From contig NZ_AP026695.1 of the NCBI RefSeq assembly GCF_025998175.1, positions 640,038-704,037 of the forward strand: a DNA stretch of 64,000 bases, written 5' to 3'. The notes under the pieces are model-generated. The model was not told where the DNA came from and made no database searches. It worked only from the letters and a program-made list of their open reading frames with translations. Shown one piece after another: positions 35,135 to 44,056 of this stretch. Numbering within the stretch: the stretch's first letter is position 1; each line of letters begins with the position of its first letter. The translations under genes were made by a program, and so were the position numbers. The stretch is from Nitrosopumilus zosterae (GTDB taxonomy: Archaea; Thermoproteota; Nitrososphaeria; Nitrososphaerales; Nitrosopumilaceae).

Positions 35135-36328
35135 ATGAGTTTAGCCCCACAAGAATTAGAAAATACTGCAAGCAAATATGCTTCAGAAGCTATAAAATTT
35201 GATTCTCAAGGGGCCCGAGGGATGGCGATAACTCATTATCAGCATGCCATTGACTCTTTGGTAAAATTATTGCAATTATACCCTTCTAGTAAATTAAACC
35301 AAATTTACAAAGATCGATGCAACTCTTACCATAACAGAATTAATGCACTACAACAGGCTCACGGTGTTGAACCTGCAGTAGATCCAAAGGCTTCTGAAGA
35401 AGAACAGAAGAAATCTGTTCAAAGGCAAGAAGATGAAAATGATTTTGAAGATCTTTTGATGAAAGAAAAACCCAATGTAACTTGGGACCAAGTGATTGGA
35501 TTAGATGATGCAAAAAGTGCTTTACGTGAATCTATTGTATATCCCACTAAAAGACCTGATCTGTTTCCATTAGGATGGCCAAAGGGCATGTTGCTTTATG
35601 GTCCTCCTGGTACCGGAAAAACCATGCTGGCTGCAGCAACTGCAAATGAGATGGACGGATATTTTATCAACGTTGACGCATCTTCAATGATGAGTAAATG
35701 GTTGGGTGAAGCAGAAAAAAATGTTTCAAAATTATTTGCTATGGCAAGACAATATGCTGAAAAAGAAGGGAAACCTGTTATTTTGTTTGTGGATGAGGTG
35801 GATTCATTGTTAGGTTCTAGAAACAGCGAAGTTGGTGGCGAAGTGCGAACTAAAAATCAATTTTTAACTGAAATGGACGGTGTAAATGGAAAAGGAAAAG
35901 ATTTGATGCTTTATGTAATTGGTGCAACAAACAAACCTTGGAGTCTTGATTGGCCTTTCCTTAGAAGATTTCAAAAGAGAATTTATGTATCTTTACCAAC
36001 TCAAGAAGCAAGAGAAAATCTATTTGCACAATATACTGCACCTCTTAGCAAAAATTATAAGGTAAATAATTCTGAATTGGCAAAACTATTTGATGGCTAC
36101 AGTGCTAGTGATATCAAAGATGTATGCCAAGCAGCTCAGATTAAAACCGTACATGAAATCTTTAATGCTCCAGATTACCATGAACCCGTTGAAGGCGAAG
36201 AACCTGTACAACCAAGAGAATTGACCACCTCTGATTTTAAAGATATAATGGCTAGAAGAAAGCCCAGCGTTTCACTTGAAATGATTCGTGCATATCACAA
36301 ATGGAGTGAAGAGTTCCAAGCACTTTAG
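35135..36328 (+). CDS. cdvC: CdvC, Vps4-like AAA ATPase
   Basis: 397 residues. An N-terminal MIT domain (about 5-78, three helices) is followed by a linker and an AAA module: Walker A GPPGTGKT at 156-163, Walker B ILFVDE with Asp220/Glu221, sensor 1 in VIGATNKPW and arginine fingers in RRFQKR. Vps4/CdvC disassembles ESCRT-III filaments in archaeal cell division. It starts 10 bp after the helical protein, so the three genes form one operon. Confidence 0.93.
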   Translation: MSLAPQELENTASKYASEAIKFDSQGARGMAITHYQHAIDSLVKLLQLYPSSKLNQIYKDRCNSYHNRINALQQAHGVEPAVDPKASEEEQKKSVQRQEDENDFEDLLMKEKPNVTWDQVIGLDDAKSALRESIVYPTKRPDLFPLGWPKGMLLYGPPGTGKTMLAAATANEMDGYFINVDASSMMSKWLGEAEKNVSKLFAMARQYAEKEGKPVILFVDEVDSLLGSRNSEVGGEVRTKNQFLTEMDGVNGKGKDLMLYVIGATNKPWSLDWPFLRRFQKRIYVSLPTQEARENLFAQYTAPLSKNYKVNNSELAKLFDGYSASDIKDVCQAAQIKTVHEIFNAPDYHEPVEGEEPVQPRELTTSDFKDIMARRKPSVSLEMIRAYHKWSEEFQAL

Positions 36329-36454
36329 ATTGCTGACTAACTAAAGTTTCTAAAATTATTTTGCTCTATAATCTTGGTTTTGCGATCAATTTTTTTATTT
36401 TGTTTTTCTCATAAAACTTAAATTCGCTTTATAGCGGACTTATCGAGGGTCACA

Positions 36455-37612
36455 ATTACTATAAAGAAATCAAACCACGCAAAAAAGTTTGGAAAACTGA
36501 TTTTTGATGATGGCACTGTTCTTGATGGGGAAGGTTTTGGCTACTCTACTACTACTTTTGGTGAAATTGTCTTTAATACGGGCATGGTAGGTTACACTGA
36601 AGCACTTACAGATCCATCATATAGTGGTCAAATTCTTACTCTTACATATCCTTTAGTTGGGAATTATGGAGTTCCAGATTACTCGATTAAAGATAATGAT
36701 GGGATCCCAAAATTCTTTGAATCTGAGAAAATTCAAGTTAGGGGTCTTGTGGTTCATGAATTATCTCTTACTGCAAGCCATTGGAATCTCGCTATGACTC
36801 TTGATGAATGGCTTTACAACGAAAAAATTCCTGGAATTTCTGGTATTGATACTCGTGAATTAACAAAAAAGATTAGAACTGGTGGAGTCATGATGGCAGC
36901 ACTAGTTGTGTCTGATTCAGAAATTAATGCTGAGGATATCAAAAAACAACTTGCATCTGCACCACGTTATGACTCTGAACAATTTATGGATTATGTATCT
37001 ACAAAACAAGAAAAAACGTATGGGGATGAAAATCGTTCTGTCGTGGTTGTTGATACTGGTGCAAAAAATGCCATTATACGAAATATTCGGGAGATTGGTT
37101 ACAAAGTGATACGTCTTCCTTGGGACACTTCATATGAAAAGATCATGTCTTATCATCCAAAAGGAGTTGTACTTAGTAGTGGTCCAGGTGATCCACAAAA
37201 ATGTCCTGACACAATAAACACAGCTAAAAAATTAATTGAACACAATGTTCCAACATTAGGCATTTGTTTAGGTGCGCAAATAATTGGCATTGCCGGAAAT
37301 ACTGAAACATACAAACTCAAGTATGGACACCGTGGTCAAAACAAATCTTGTGTCAATTTAGAAAACAATCAAGTTTATGTCACTAGTCAAAATCATGGAT
37401 ATGGAATCACTCCAGAATCCCTTCAAAAATCTGAATTTAATTTATGGTTTACTAATGCAGACGACAAGACAGTTGAAGGAATAAAACACAAAAAGCAAAA
37501 GTGTATTGCAGTACAGTTTCATCCAGAAGCTGCACCAGGTCCTTATGATTGCAAGTTCGTCTTTGAAGAGCTACAACACCTTATGGAGGAAGGAACATCT
37601 GCCAAAGAATGA
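36455..37612 (+). CDS. carA: Carbamoyl-phosphate synthase small subunit
   Basis: The glutaminase subunit of carbamoyl-phosphate synthase, supplying ammonia for arginine and pyrimidine synthesis. The class I glutamine amidotransferase domain has its nucleophile in LGICLGAQ (about residue 271) and the HPE triad end in FHPEAAPG. The conserved N-terminus (KFGKLIFDDGTVLDGEGFGY) is in frame upstream of the first ATG (36584), so translation must begin earlier. No ATG, GTG or TTG exists between it and the upstream stop. ATT at 36455, 5 nt after GAGGG, is the best candidate; GTC at 36449 is one change from GTG. 385 residues with the ATT start. Confidence 0.9.
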   Translation: MTIKKSNHAKKFGKLIFDDGTVLDGEGFGYSTTTFGEIVFNTGMVGYTEALTDPSYSGQILTLTYPLVGNYGVPDYSIKDNDGIPKFFESEKIQVRGLVVHELSLTASHWNLAMTLDEWLYNEKIPGISGIDTRELTKKIRTGGVMMAALVVSDSEINAEDIKKQLASAPRYDSEQFMDYVSTKQEKTYGDENRSVVVVDTGAKNAIIRNIREIGYKVIRLPWDTSYEKIMSYHPKGVVLSSGPGDPQKCPDTINTAKKLIEHNVPTLGICLGAQIIGIAGNTETYKLKYGHRGQNKSCVNLENNQVYVTSQNHGYGITPESLQKSEFNLWFTNADDKTVEGIKHKKQKCIAVQFHPEAAPGPYDCKFVFEELQHLMEEGTSAKE

Positions 37613-40600
37613 AACGTTAAAGAAAATTCTTGTACTTGGTAGTGGGGCAATTAAAATCGGAGAAGCCGGCGAGAGTCGCTAAAACGACCGTCAATTTGAC
37701 TACTCCGGAAGCCAATGCCTTAAAGCCATACGGGAAGATGGATTAAGCAGTGTTTTAATCAATCCAAACATTGCAACGATTCAGACTGACACTAGATTTG
37801 CAGATCAAGTGTATCTTCTTCCTGTAAACCGAGAGTATGTGGAATCAATTATCGAAAAAGAAAGACCAGATGGAATTATGCTGGCATATGGTGGACAAAC
37901 TGCTCTAAATTGCGGGGTTGGACTAGAAGAATCTGGGATTCTGCAAAAATATAATGTCCAAGTTCTTGGTACCCAAATAAAAGGAATCCAGAGAACTGAG
38001 GATAGACAACTCTTCAAAGATTCTATGAACGAATGTAATGTGCCTGTGCTCAAAAGCAAGACTGTAACCAACTTTGATGATGCTAAAAAAATAGCTGAAG
38101 AGCTCGAATACCCTGTAATTGTAAGAGTCGCATATACATTGGGTGGTCGTGGAGGTGGGGTTGCCTATAACGAAATTGAATTACATGAAATTGTTGAACG
38201 TGGTTTCAAGGCGAGTCTTGTGGGTCAGGTTCTAATAGAAGAATACATTGGACATTGGAAACAAATTGAATATGAGGTTATGCAAGATTATGGTGGTAAT
38301 AACGTAATTGTTTGTAATATGGAAAATGTTCTTTCTATGAAAGCTCACACTGGCGATAATATTGTAGTTGCACCATCGCAAACAATTGACAACCATGAAT
38401 ATCACATGTTGCGTTCTGCAGCATTGCGTGCAACAAAACATGTTGGAATTGTAGGTGAATGTAATATCCAATACGCACTGGAACCAAAATCAGACAGATA
38501 TGTTGCAATTGAAATCAATCCTAGACTTTCTCGATCTTCTGCCCTTGCAAGTAAAGCAACTGGATATCCATTAGCATACATGTCTGCAAAAATTGGATTA
38601 GGTTACAATTTATCTGAACTAGTAAATCGAATTACAAAAAATACTACTGCATGTTTTGAACCTTCTCTTGATTATATCGTGTGCAAACATCCTAGATGGG
38701 ATTTTGAAAAATTTGAACTCGTTAACAGAAGACTTGGACCTACAATGAAATCAGTTGGAGAAGTTATGGCTGTAGGGAGAACATTTGAGGAATCATTTCA
38801 AAAAGCAATACGAATGTTAGATATTGGAAATGATGGACTTGTCCTAAACCGTACAAACGGAAAAACATACTCCGAAGAAGAAATTGAAGATAAACTAACT
38901 CATCATGATGATCACATTTTGTACAATGTTGCCATTGCACTAAAAATGGGGATCTCCGTTGAGCGCATCTACAAACTTTCTACAATTGATCCTTGGTTTA
39001 TTGAAAAAATCAAAAATATTGTTGATGTTGAATCAAAACTAAAAACTTCTGAACTTGATACATCTCTTCTTTGGGAAGCCAAAAAAATGGGATTTTCAGA
39101 CAAGCAAATAGCAAGAGCTAAAGGATTCATTCCTGATGATATACGAAATTTACGTAAGAAATTAGGTGTATTGCCCTCTGTAAAACAAATTGACACACTT
39201 GCAGCAGAATGGCCTGCAGTAACCAATTACCTCTATCTTACCTATGGTGGACATGCTCATGATATTCAAATTCCATCTGATGAAAAAGGAATTGTAGTCC
39301 TTGGGGCTGGTCCTTACAGAATTGGCAGTAGTGTTGAATTTGATTGGGGTACAGTCAATATGGTTTGGGGATTACAGGAAAATGGTGAGAAAAGTGTTTC
39401 AGTTGTTAATTGTAATCCTGAAACAGTATCTACAGATTATGATATCTGCACCCGACTATACTTTGAAGAACTAACCCAAGAAAGGATTTTAGATATTGTA
39501 GAATTTGAACATCCAAGAGGTGTTATTACATGTGTAGGGGGGCAAACTGCAAATAATCTAACACCTGGTCTTGCACAACATGGTGTAAATATTTTGGGCA
39601 CTAGCGCACACGATGTAGATAGAGCAGAAAACCGTTCAAAGTTTAGTGCAGAACTTGACAAACTTCACATTAAACAACCCCGTTGGCAAGCATTCTCAAA
39701 TCTTACTGAAGCCAAAAACTTTGCACAAGAGGTTGAATTTCCAGTAATTGTAAGACCTTCTTACGTTCTTTCTGGTGCCGCAATGAAAGTTGTTTGGTCT
39801 CAAGATGAATTAAAAACATATGTTAAAGAAGCCACTGATGTTTCTCCAGATCATCCCGTTGTAATCTCAAAATTCATGTTAAATTCTCTTGAAGTGGATG
39901 TAGATGGTATAAGCAATGGAAAAGAAGTAGTCATCGGTGCAATCGTTGAACATATTGACAGTGCAGGTGTTCATTCTGGAGATGCAATGATGTGTATTCC
40001 GCCATGGAGATTAAGCAATAAAATTATTGAAACAATAAGTGAATATACCAAAAAAATAGCATTAACGTTTAATGTTAAAGGACCATTCAATCTACAATTT
40101 TTAGTTCATGATGATCGTGTCTATGTAATTGAATTAAACATTAGAGCTTCACGCTCTATGCCGTTTGTATCAAAATTAGTAAAAACAAATCTCATATCAC
40201 TTGCAGCAAAGGCAATTCTAGACAAACCTCTTCCTAAAATACCTGAAAACAAATGGCAAAAGATTCACAACTATGGAATCAAGGTCCCCCAATTCTCATT
40301 TATGCAATTAGAAGGCGCCGATATTGCCTTAGGTGTTGAAATGCAATCCACCGGGGAAGCTGCATGTTTTGGAAACAGCTTCTATGATGCATTATCAAAA
40401 GGATTGACTTCTGTTGGGTATAATCTTCCAGATAAAGGAACTGCACTTGTTACAGTGGGTGGTGCTCAAAACAAAGAAAAACTTGTTTCCAGTATTGCAA
40501 AACTAAAACAGTTGGGATTTAAAATTTTGGCAACAGAACATACGGCCGAATACTTTGAAGAAAAAGTAGGCCAAGTTGAAATTGTTCACAAAATTTCTGA

Positions 40601-40862
40601 ACCCGAAAGAAAACCAAACATTGCTGATCTTCTTTATGAACGAAAGATTGATTTTATCATAAACATTCCAAGTACGTCTACATTGGAAAAATACGTTGGA
40701 ATGCTAGATGATGAATATCAAATCAGACGGAAATCTTTGGAACTGGGAATTCCCGTTCTTACTACTATTGAATTGGCAGATTCTTTTGTTAAAACTTTGG
40801 AGTGGCTTAAAACAAATCAAACTACCAAAGAACCAATTGAATCCTATGACAAGTATGATTGA
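37599..40862 (+). CDS. carB: Carbamoyl-phosphate synthase large subunit, with candidate 21-nt intron
   Basis: Combines bicarbonate, ammonia and two ATP into carbamoyl phosphate, with carA as partner. Two ATP-grasp halves and a C-terminal allosteric (MGS-like) domain are visible. The conserved start PKNETLKKILVLGSGAIKIG reads from CTG at 37599, 9 nt after GGAGG (37585-37589), inside the carA end. After GEAGE the frame has SR-stop-NDRQ and then resumes FDYSGSQ. The extra 21 nt at 37674-37694 sit in a bulge-helix-bulge; without them the protein is 1080 residues, normal for CarB. An ordinary gene call would begin at GTG 37809 and lose the N-terminal ATP-grasp part. Confidence 0.9.
37674..37694 (+). 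other. Candidate archaeal mRNA intron (bulge-helix-bulge) in carB
   Basis: Inner hairpin: GTCG (37675-37678) with CGAC (37685-37688), loop of 6. Central 4-bp helix: GGCG (37668-37671) with CGTC (37689-37692), one G-U. First bulge AGA (37672-37674), second bulge from AAT (37693-37695). Outer helix: 37658-37667 with 37698-37707, 8 of 10 pairs. Cutting both bulges after the second base removes exactly 21 nt and joins GGC GAG to TTT GAC, restoring GEFDYSGSQ. This is the tRNA-splicing endonuclease motif; the outer helix is relaxed (second bulge effectively 5 nt). Confidence 0.7.
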
Positions 40863-40874
40863 TGATATTTTAAA

Positions 40875-41639
40875 TCACAAAACTTGTTTAATGATTGTTT
40901 CATCTCCTAATATCACTCCGTCTAACGAAACAATTTTTGCTGACAAAATTTCCAATCTTTCTATTATCGGTGAAATGGATTTTTTGTAATATTTTTTGTG
41001 TGTGGCATAAAAATACCTGTTAAATGATGGAACAATAATGATTTCCAATTCTCCTGATTTTGATGGGAATATTTTTTGTTTTTCTGTTTTTAGTGAAACC
41101 CACACTCTCTGTCCGTTCATTATCGAATCTTCTTGGAAAAATACTGGATGAATGTGTCCCATAATGATTTTATCAATATGAGAAAAGTTCTCTGATGGCA
41201 TTGTATGCCCATGTGTTAGTAAAACATTCTCTTCAATCATTCCTGTTGAACTAATCATGGAAATCTTGTTTGGGATTAGTTTTTGAATATTTGCATCATG
41301 GTTTCCTGGAATCAATACGATGTCACATTTTTTCCCAATCTCTTCAAAAAATAATGGGACTTCCTCCCATTCATTTCTTGATATGTTCTTTATGCTTGAT
41401 TTTATGTCTCCCAGTAGAATTACTGAATCAGGATTCTCTGAATCAATAATTTCTGATATCTCTTGAATTGTTTCATTAATTGTTGAATGTTTTCCAATGA
41501 ATATTTCATTTGATTTTAGTGTATTTTCAAATCCCAAATGAATGTCAGTCACAATGAGATTCTTTTTCTCTCCTTCTAAAATCAATGCGGGTTTGGATGG
41601 AATAATTCTTGTTTGCAGCATCAAAGTTATACTGTACAT
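40875..41639 (-). CDS. SbcD/Mre11-related metallophosphoesterase
   Basis: 254 residues. Calcineurin-like motifs are in order: VTDIHLGFE, ILLGDIK, IPGNHD, LTHGH and MGHIHP, which bind two metal ions. The pattern is that of the archaeal small phosphoesterases related to SbcD, of unknown substrate. Convergent with carB (12-bp gap). Confidence 0.87.
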   Translation of the reverse strand: MYSITLMLQTRIIPSKPALILEGEKKNLIVTDIHLGFENTLKSNEIFIGKHSTINETIQEISEIIDSENPDSVILLGDIKSSIKNISRNEWEEVPLFFEEIGKKCDIVLIPGNHDANIQKLIPNKISMISSTGMIEENVLLTHGHTMPSENFSHIDKIIMGHIHPVFFQEDSIMNGQRVWVSLKTEKQKIFPSKSGELEIIIVPSFNRYFYATHKKYYKKSISPIIERLEILSAKIVSLDGVILGDETIIKQVL

Positions 41640-41655
41640 ATCTGATTAAATCCTT

Positions 41656-41958
41656 ATGAACAAAGACTTTGATAGAGTTGAAGTTCTAGTTTCTGAAAAA
41701 CGTGTAAAATTACATGTTTTTCAACCTAGTCAAAGAAAAATTTGGACTGTAGTTGGAAAAGGTGAGGAGCACTGGCTTGATCCAAATGGAAGTTATTGTT
41801 CTTGTCCTGGATTCTATTTTGGTCAACTAAATGGAAAGAATACTTGTTATCATCTTGACTCTGTAAAATTAGCTCAAAAAGAAAATAAAATTGAAAAAAT
41901 CATTTTTTCTGATGATGAATTTGATGATTTTCTTTTTGGATTAATTTCCGATTTGTAA
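41656..41958 (+). CDS. SWIM zinc-finger protein
   Basis: 100 residues. Residues about 48-70 contain the SWIM signature C-x-C-x(n)-C-x-H (YCSCPGFYFGQLNG, then NTCYHL). SWIM domains bind DNA or protein. The gene is divergent from the phosphoesterase (16 bp apart), so the promoters overlap. It may regulate or assist a nucleic-acid enzyme. Confidence 0.82.
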   Translation: MNKDFDRVEVLVSEKRVKLHVFQPSQRKIWTVVGKGEEHWLDPNGSYCSCPGFYFGQLNGKNTCYHLDSVKLAQKENKIEKIIFSDDEFDDFLFGLISDL

Positions 41959-42006
41959 CTATTTTTTATTCGAATGTATTAATAACTAGAAATTATATCA
42001 TACACT

Positions 42007-42258
42007 ATGAATGATGAACAACAGAATTCTGAAATTGAGAAAATTGCAAATTTAATGGTTCATGATGGGATTTCCCCTGATGAACAAGATGAAGCAAAAT
42101 TAGAAAAATACAAAAATATGATTAAAGAAGATTGCACTCTTGATGATGAATCATCTATGAAATTAGTTTATGAAACATTACTTTACCGAAAATTAAAAAA
42201 TTCTGATTCTGGTGATATTTTAGAAAAAGGCAATGATTTTGGTGCGGGATTCAGTTAG
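42007..42258 (+). CDS. Small acidic hypothetical protein
   Basis: 83 residues, acidic and helical (SEIEKIANLMVHDGISPDEQ). No recognised domain. It follows the SWIM gene by 48 bp and its stop abuts the convergent gene at 42259. Confidence 0.6.
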   Translation: MNDEQQNSEIEKIANLMVHDGISPDEQDEAKLEKYKNMIKEDCTLDDESSMKLVYETLLYRKLKNSDSGDILEKGNDFGAGFS

Positions 42259-42558
42259 TTATTCTAACTGAATAGTGTCTATGTCTTCTTTCGAAACACC
42301 TTTCCAGAGTCCAATCATTCCTTCTGGTTTCACTTCCTCGATTTTGGTAATTTCTTGAATTTTTATATGATCTGGGTTTGGTGGCATCCATAGCATTGCC
42401 ATATAATCTCCAACATTTCCAACTTTATTTGGTAATGCCATCACAACTTTATCACTAGAAAACCCTTTTGTAGTGAGTGCATTCATTGCTTTTTCTTTAA
42501 GATCCATTCTTCCGTGTAAGAATAGGTACACGTCCTTCTGAGTATCAATTTCTGTCAT
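42259..42558 (-). CDS. Hypothetical protein, 99 residues
   Basis: A soluble alpha/beta protein (DVYLFLHGRMDLKEKAMNAL, KVVMALPNKVGNVGDYMAML). No family recognised. It is divergent from the V-type ATPase F-like gene and abuts the preceding convergent gene. Confidence 0.6.
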   Translation of the reverse strand: MTEIDTQKDVYLFLHGRMDLKEKAMNALTTKGFSSDKVVMALPNKVGNVGDYMAMLWMPPNPDHIKIQEITKIEEVKPEGMIGLWKGVSKEDIDTIQLE

Positions 42559-42647
42559 AAATTAACTGGTTTTCTAAACTAAATCAATCTTTCTTGATCT
42601 AATCACTGCCATAAAGGGTTAAATTAGAATGGGCAAAAATTTTAACT

Positions 42648-42941
42648 GTGAAAATCTTTACTGTTGGTAGCAAATCTTTTGTTACTAGTTTCCAATTAGC
42701 TGGAGTTCCAGGTATTATTTCTGAAACTCCTCAAAAGGCTTTGGATGAAATTAAGAGATTAACAGATGATTCTGATGTTGGACTAGTTTTGGTTAGTGAT
42801 GATATAACTGAACCAATTAATGATGAATTAACAGCATTGAGGGCAGAGAAATCCACTTTAGTTTTTGCATTACCTGCAACTGGAAGTGAAAAAACTGAAG
42901 TCGATTACAGAGTAATGTTGAAAAAGATTCTAGGTGTATGA
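42648..42941 (+). CDS. A/V-type ATPase subunit F-like protein
   Basis: 97 residues from GTG. The pattern KIFTVGSKSFVTSFQLAGVP and GLVLVSDDITEPIN matches the Rossmann-like subunit F of archaeal A-type ATP synthases, which sits in the central stalk. It is not next to other ATPase genes here, so it is either a displaced subunit or a paralogue. Confidence 0.72.
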   Translation: MKIFTVGSKSFVTSFQLAGVPGIISETPQKALDEIKRLTDDSDVGLVLVSDDITEPINDELTALRAEKSTLVFALPATGSEKTEVDYRVMLKKILGV

Positions 42942-42981
42942 TTGTTTAATCTACTTATATTCAATTTTTCAATGATTTATC

Positions 42982-44010
42982 ATGAAAACTGCATCAGTTA
43001 AAGAACCATCTGTTATTACTGTCGATGAAACTGAAAGGCCATCATTAGGCAATGGTGATGTTTTGGTACAAATGAACGCGTGTGGGATATGTGGTTCTGA
43101 TTTGGAAAAAGTCTTTGGCCAATATGGCCAACCTTCCATGCGATTAGGTCATGAGCCATCTGGTATTATTTTAGATGTGGGTTCTGATGTTGTTGAATTT
43201 AAAAAAGGCGATCGTGTTTTTACACATCATCATGTTCCTTGTTACGATTGTCATTTGTGTAATCATGGAAATGAAACGATGTGTCCAAAATACTATGAAA
43301 CAAATCTCTTTCCGTGTGGTTTGTCTGAAGAATATGTTGTTCCTGAATGGAATGTTTCTCATGGCGGTATTTTGAAAATCTCTGATTCTATAAGTTTTGA
43401 AGAAGCAGCCATGATAGAACCTCTCGCTTGTTGTGTGCGAGCATGGAGTAAATTTCATTATCATGAACACGATTCGACTGCAATTTTTGGTGTAGGTCCT
43501 ACTGGTATGATGCACGTAATGCTTGCACACGTAAAAAAATTCTCAAAAATTTTCTGCTTTGATGTAAATGGTTTTAGGTTAGATTTTGCAAAAAAATTTA
43601 ACATTACCGATTCCATTAACTCTATGGATGAAAATAGAAAACAAAAAATTTTGGATGGTACTGGAGGAAGAGGAGTCGATGTGGCAATTGTTGCTACAAG
43701 TAGTCTCAAAGCACTTGAAGATGCTATAGATATGGTTCGAAAAGGGGGAACTGTCATGATGTTTGGTGTTCCTTCAAAGGATTCACAACTAAATTTGGAC
43801 ATGAGCAAAATTTATTCCAAAGAAATCACACTAGTGACTAGCTATGCCGCTTCAGACAAAGACACAAAAGAAGCCCTTGAGTTAATCGAATCTTCAAAAA
43901 TTGATGTTAAACAATTAATCACTCATACTTATTCTATTGTTGATTCACAAAAGGCATTTGACCATGCGCATACTGGTGAAAACGCAATGAAGATAATCAT
44001 CACCAAATAA
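42982..44010 (+). CDS. Zinc-dependent medium-chain alcohol/polyol dehydrogenase
   Basis: 342 residues. Catalytic zinc residues are Cys37 (CGICGSD), His57 and Glu58 (GHEPSG); structural zinc residues are Cys87, Cys90, Cys93 and Cys101. The Rossmann NAD(P) fold has GVGPTGMMH. It is closest in type to sorbitol/threonine dehydrogenases, but the substrate is not evident. The aldolase-like gene begins 46 bp downstream and may work on the same compounds. Confidence 0.87.
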   Translation: MKTASVKEPSVITVDETERPSLGNGDVLVQMNACGICGSDLEKVFGQYGQPSMRLGHEPSGIILDVGSDVVEFKKGDRVFTHHHVPCYDCHLCNHGNETMCPKYYETNLFPCGLSEEYVVPEWNVSHGGILKISDSISFEEAAMIEPLACCVRAWSKFHYHEHDSTAIFGVGPTGMMHVMLAHVKKFSKIFCFDVNGFRLDFAKKFNITDSINSMDENRKQKILDGTGGRGVDVAIVATSSLKALEDAIDMVRKGGTVMMFGVPSKDSQLNLDMSKIYSKEITLVTSYAASDKDTKEALELIESSKIDVKQLITHTYSIVDSQKAFDHAHTGENAMKIIITK

Positions 44011-44056
44011 GAAAGGCTTAAGAAAGGTATTTCGATTATTTCAAATTCGATGATAT

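Noticed and set aside
37674..37694. carB as a pseudogene or frameshift artefact
   Set aside because: The insertion is exactly 21 nt, keeps the frame, and matches a bulge-helix-bulge; the rest of the 1055-codon frame is intact and conserved. Stop read-through would insert seven residues in the most conserved N-terminal motif.
40708..40989. Frames overlapping carB and the phosphoesterase, and similar plus-strand frames inside archaellins
   Set aside because: Out-of-frame shadows of well-supported genes, without domain signals or suitable starts.
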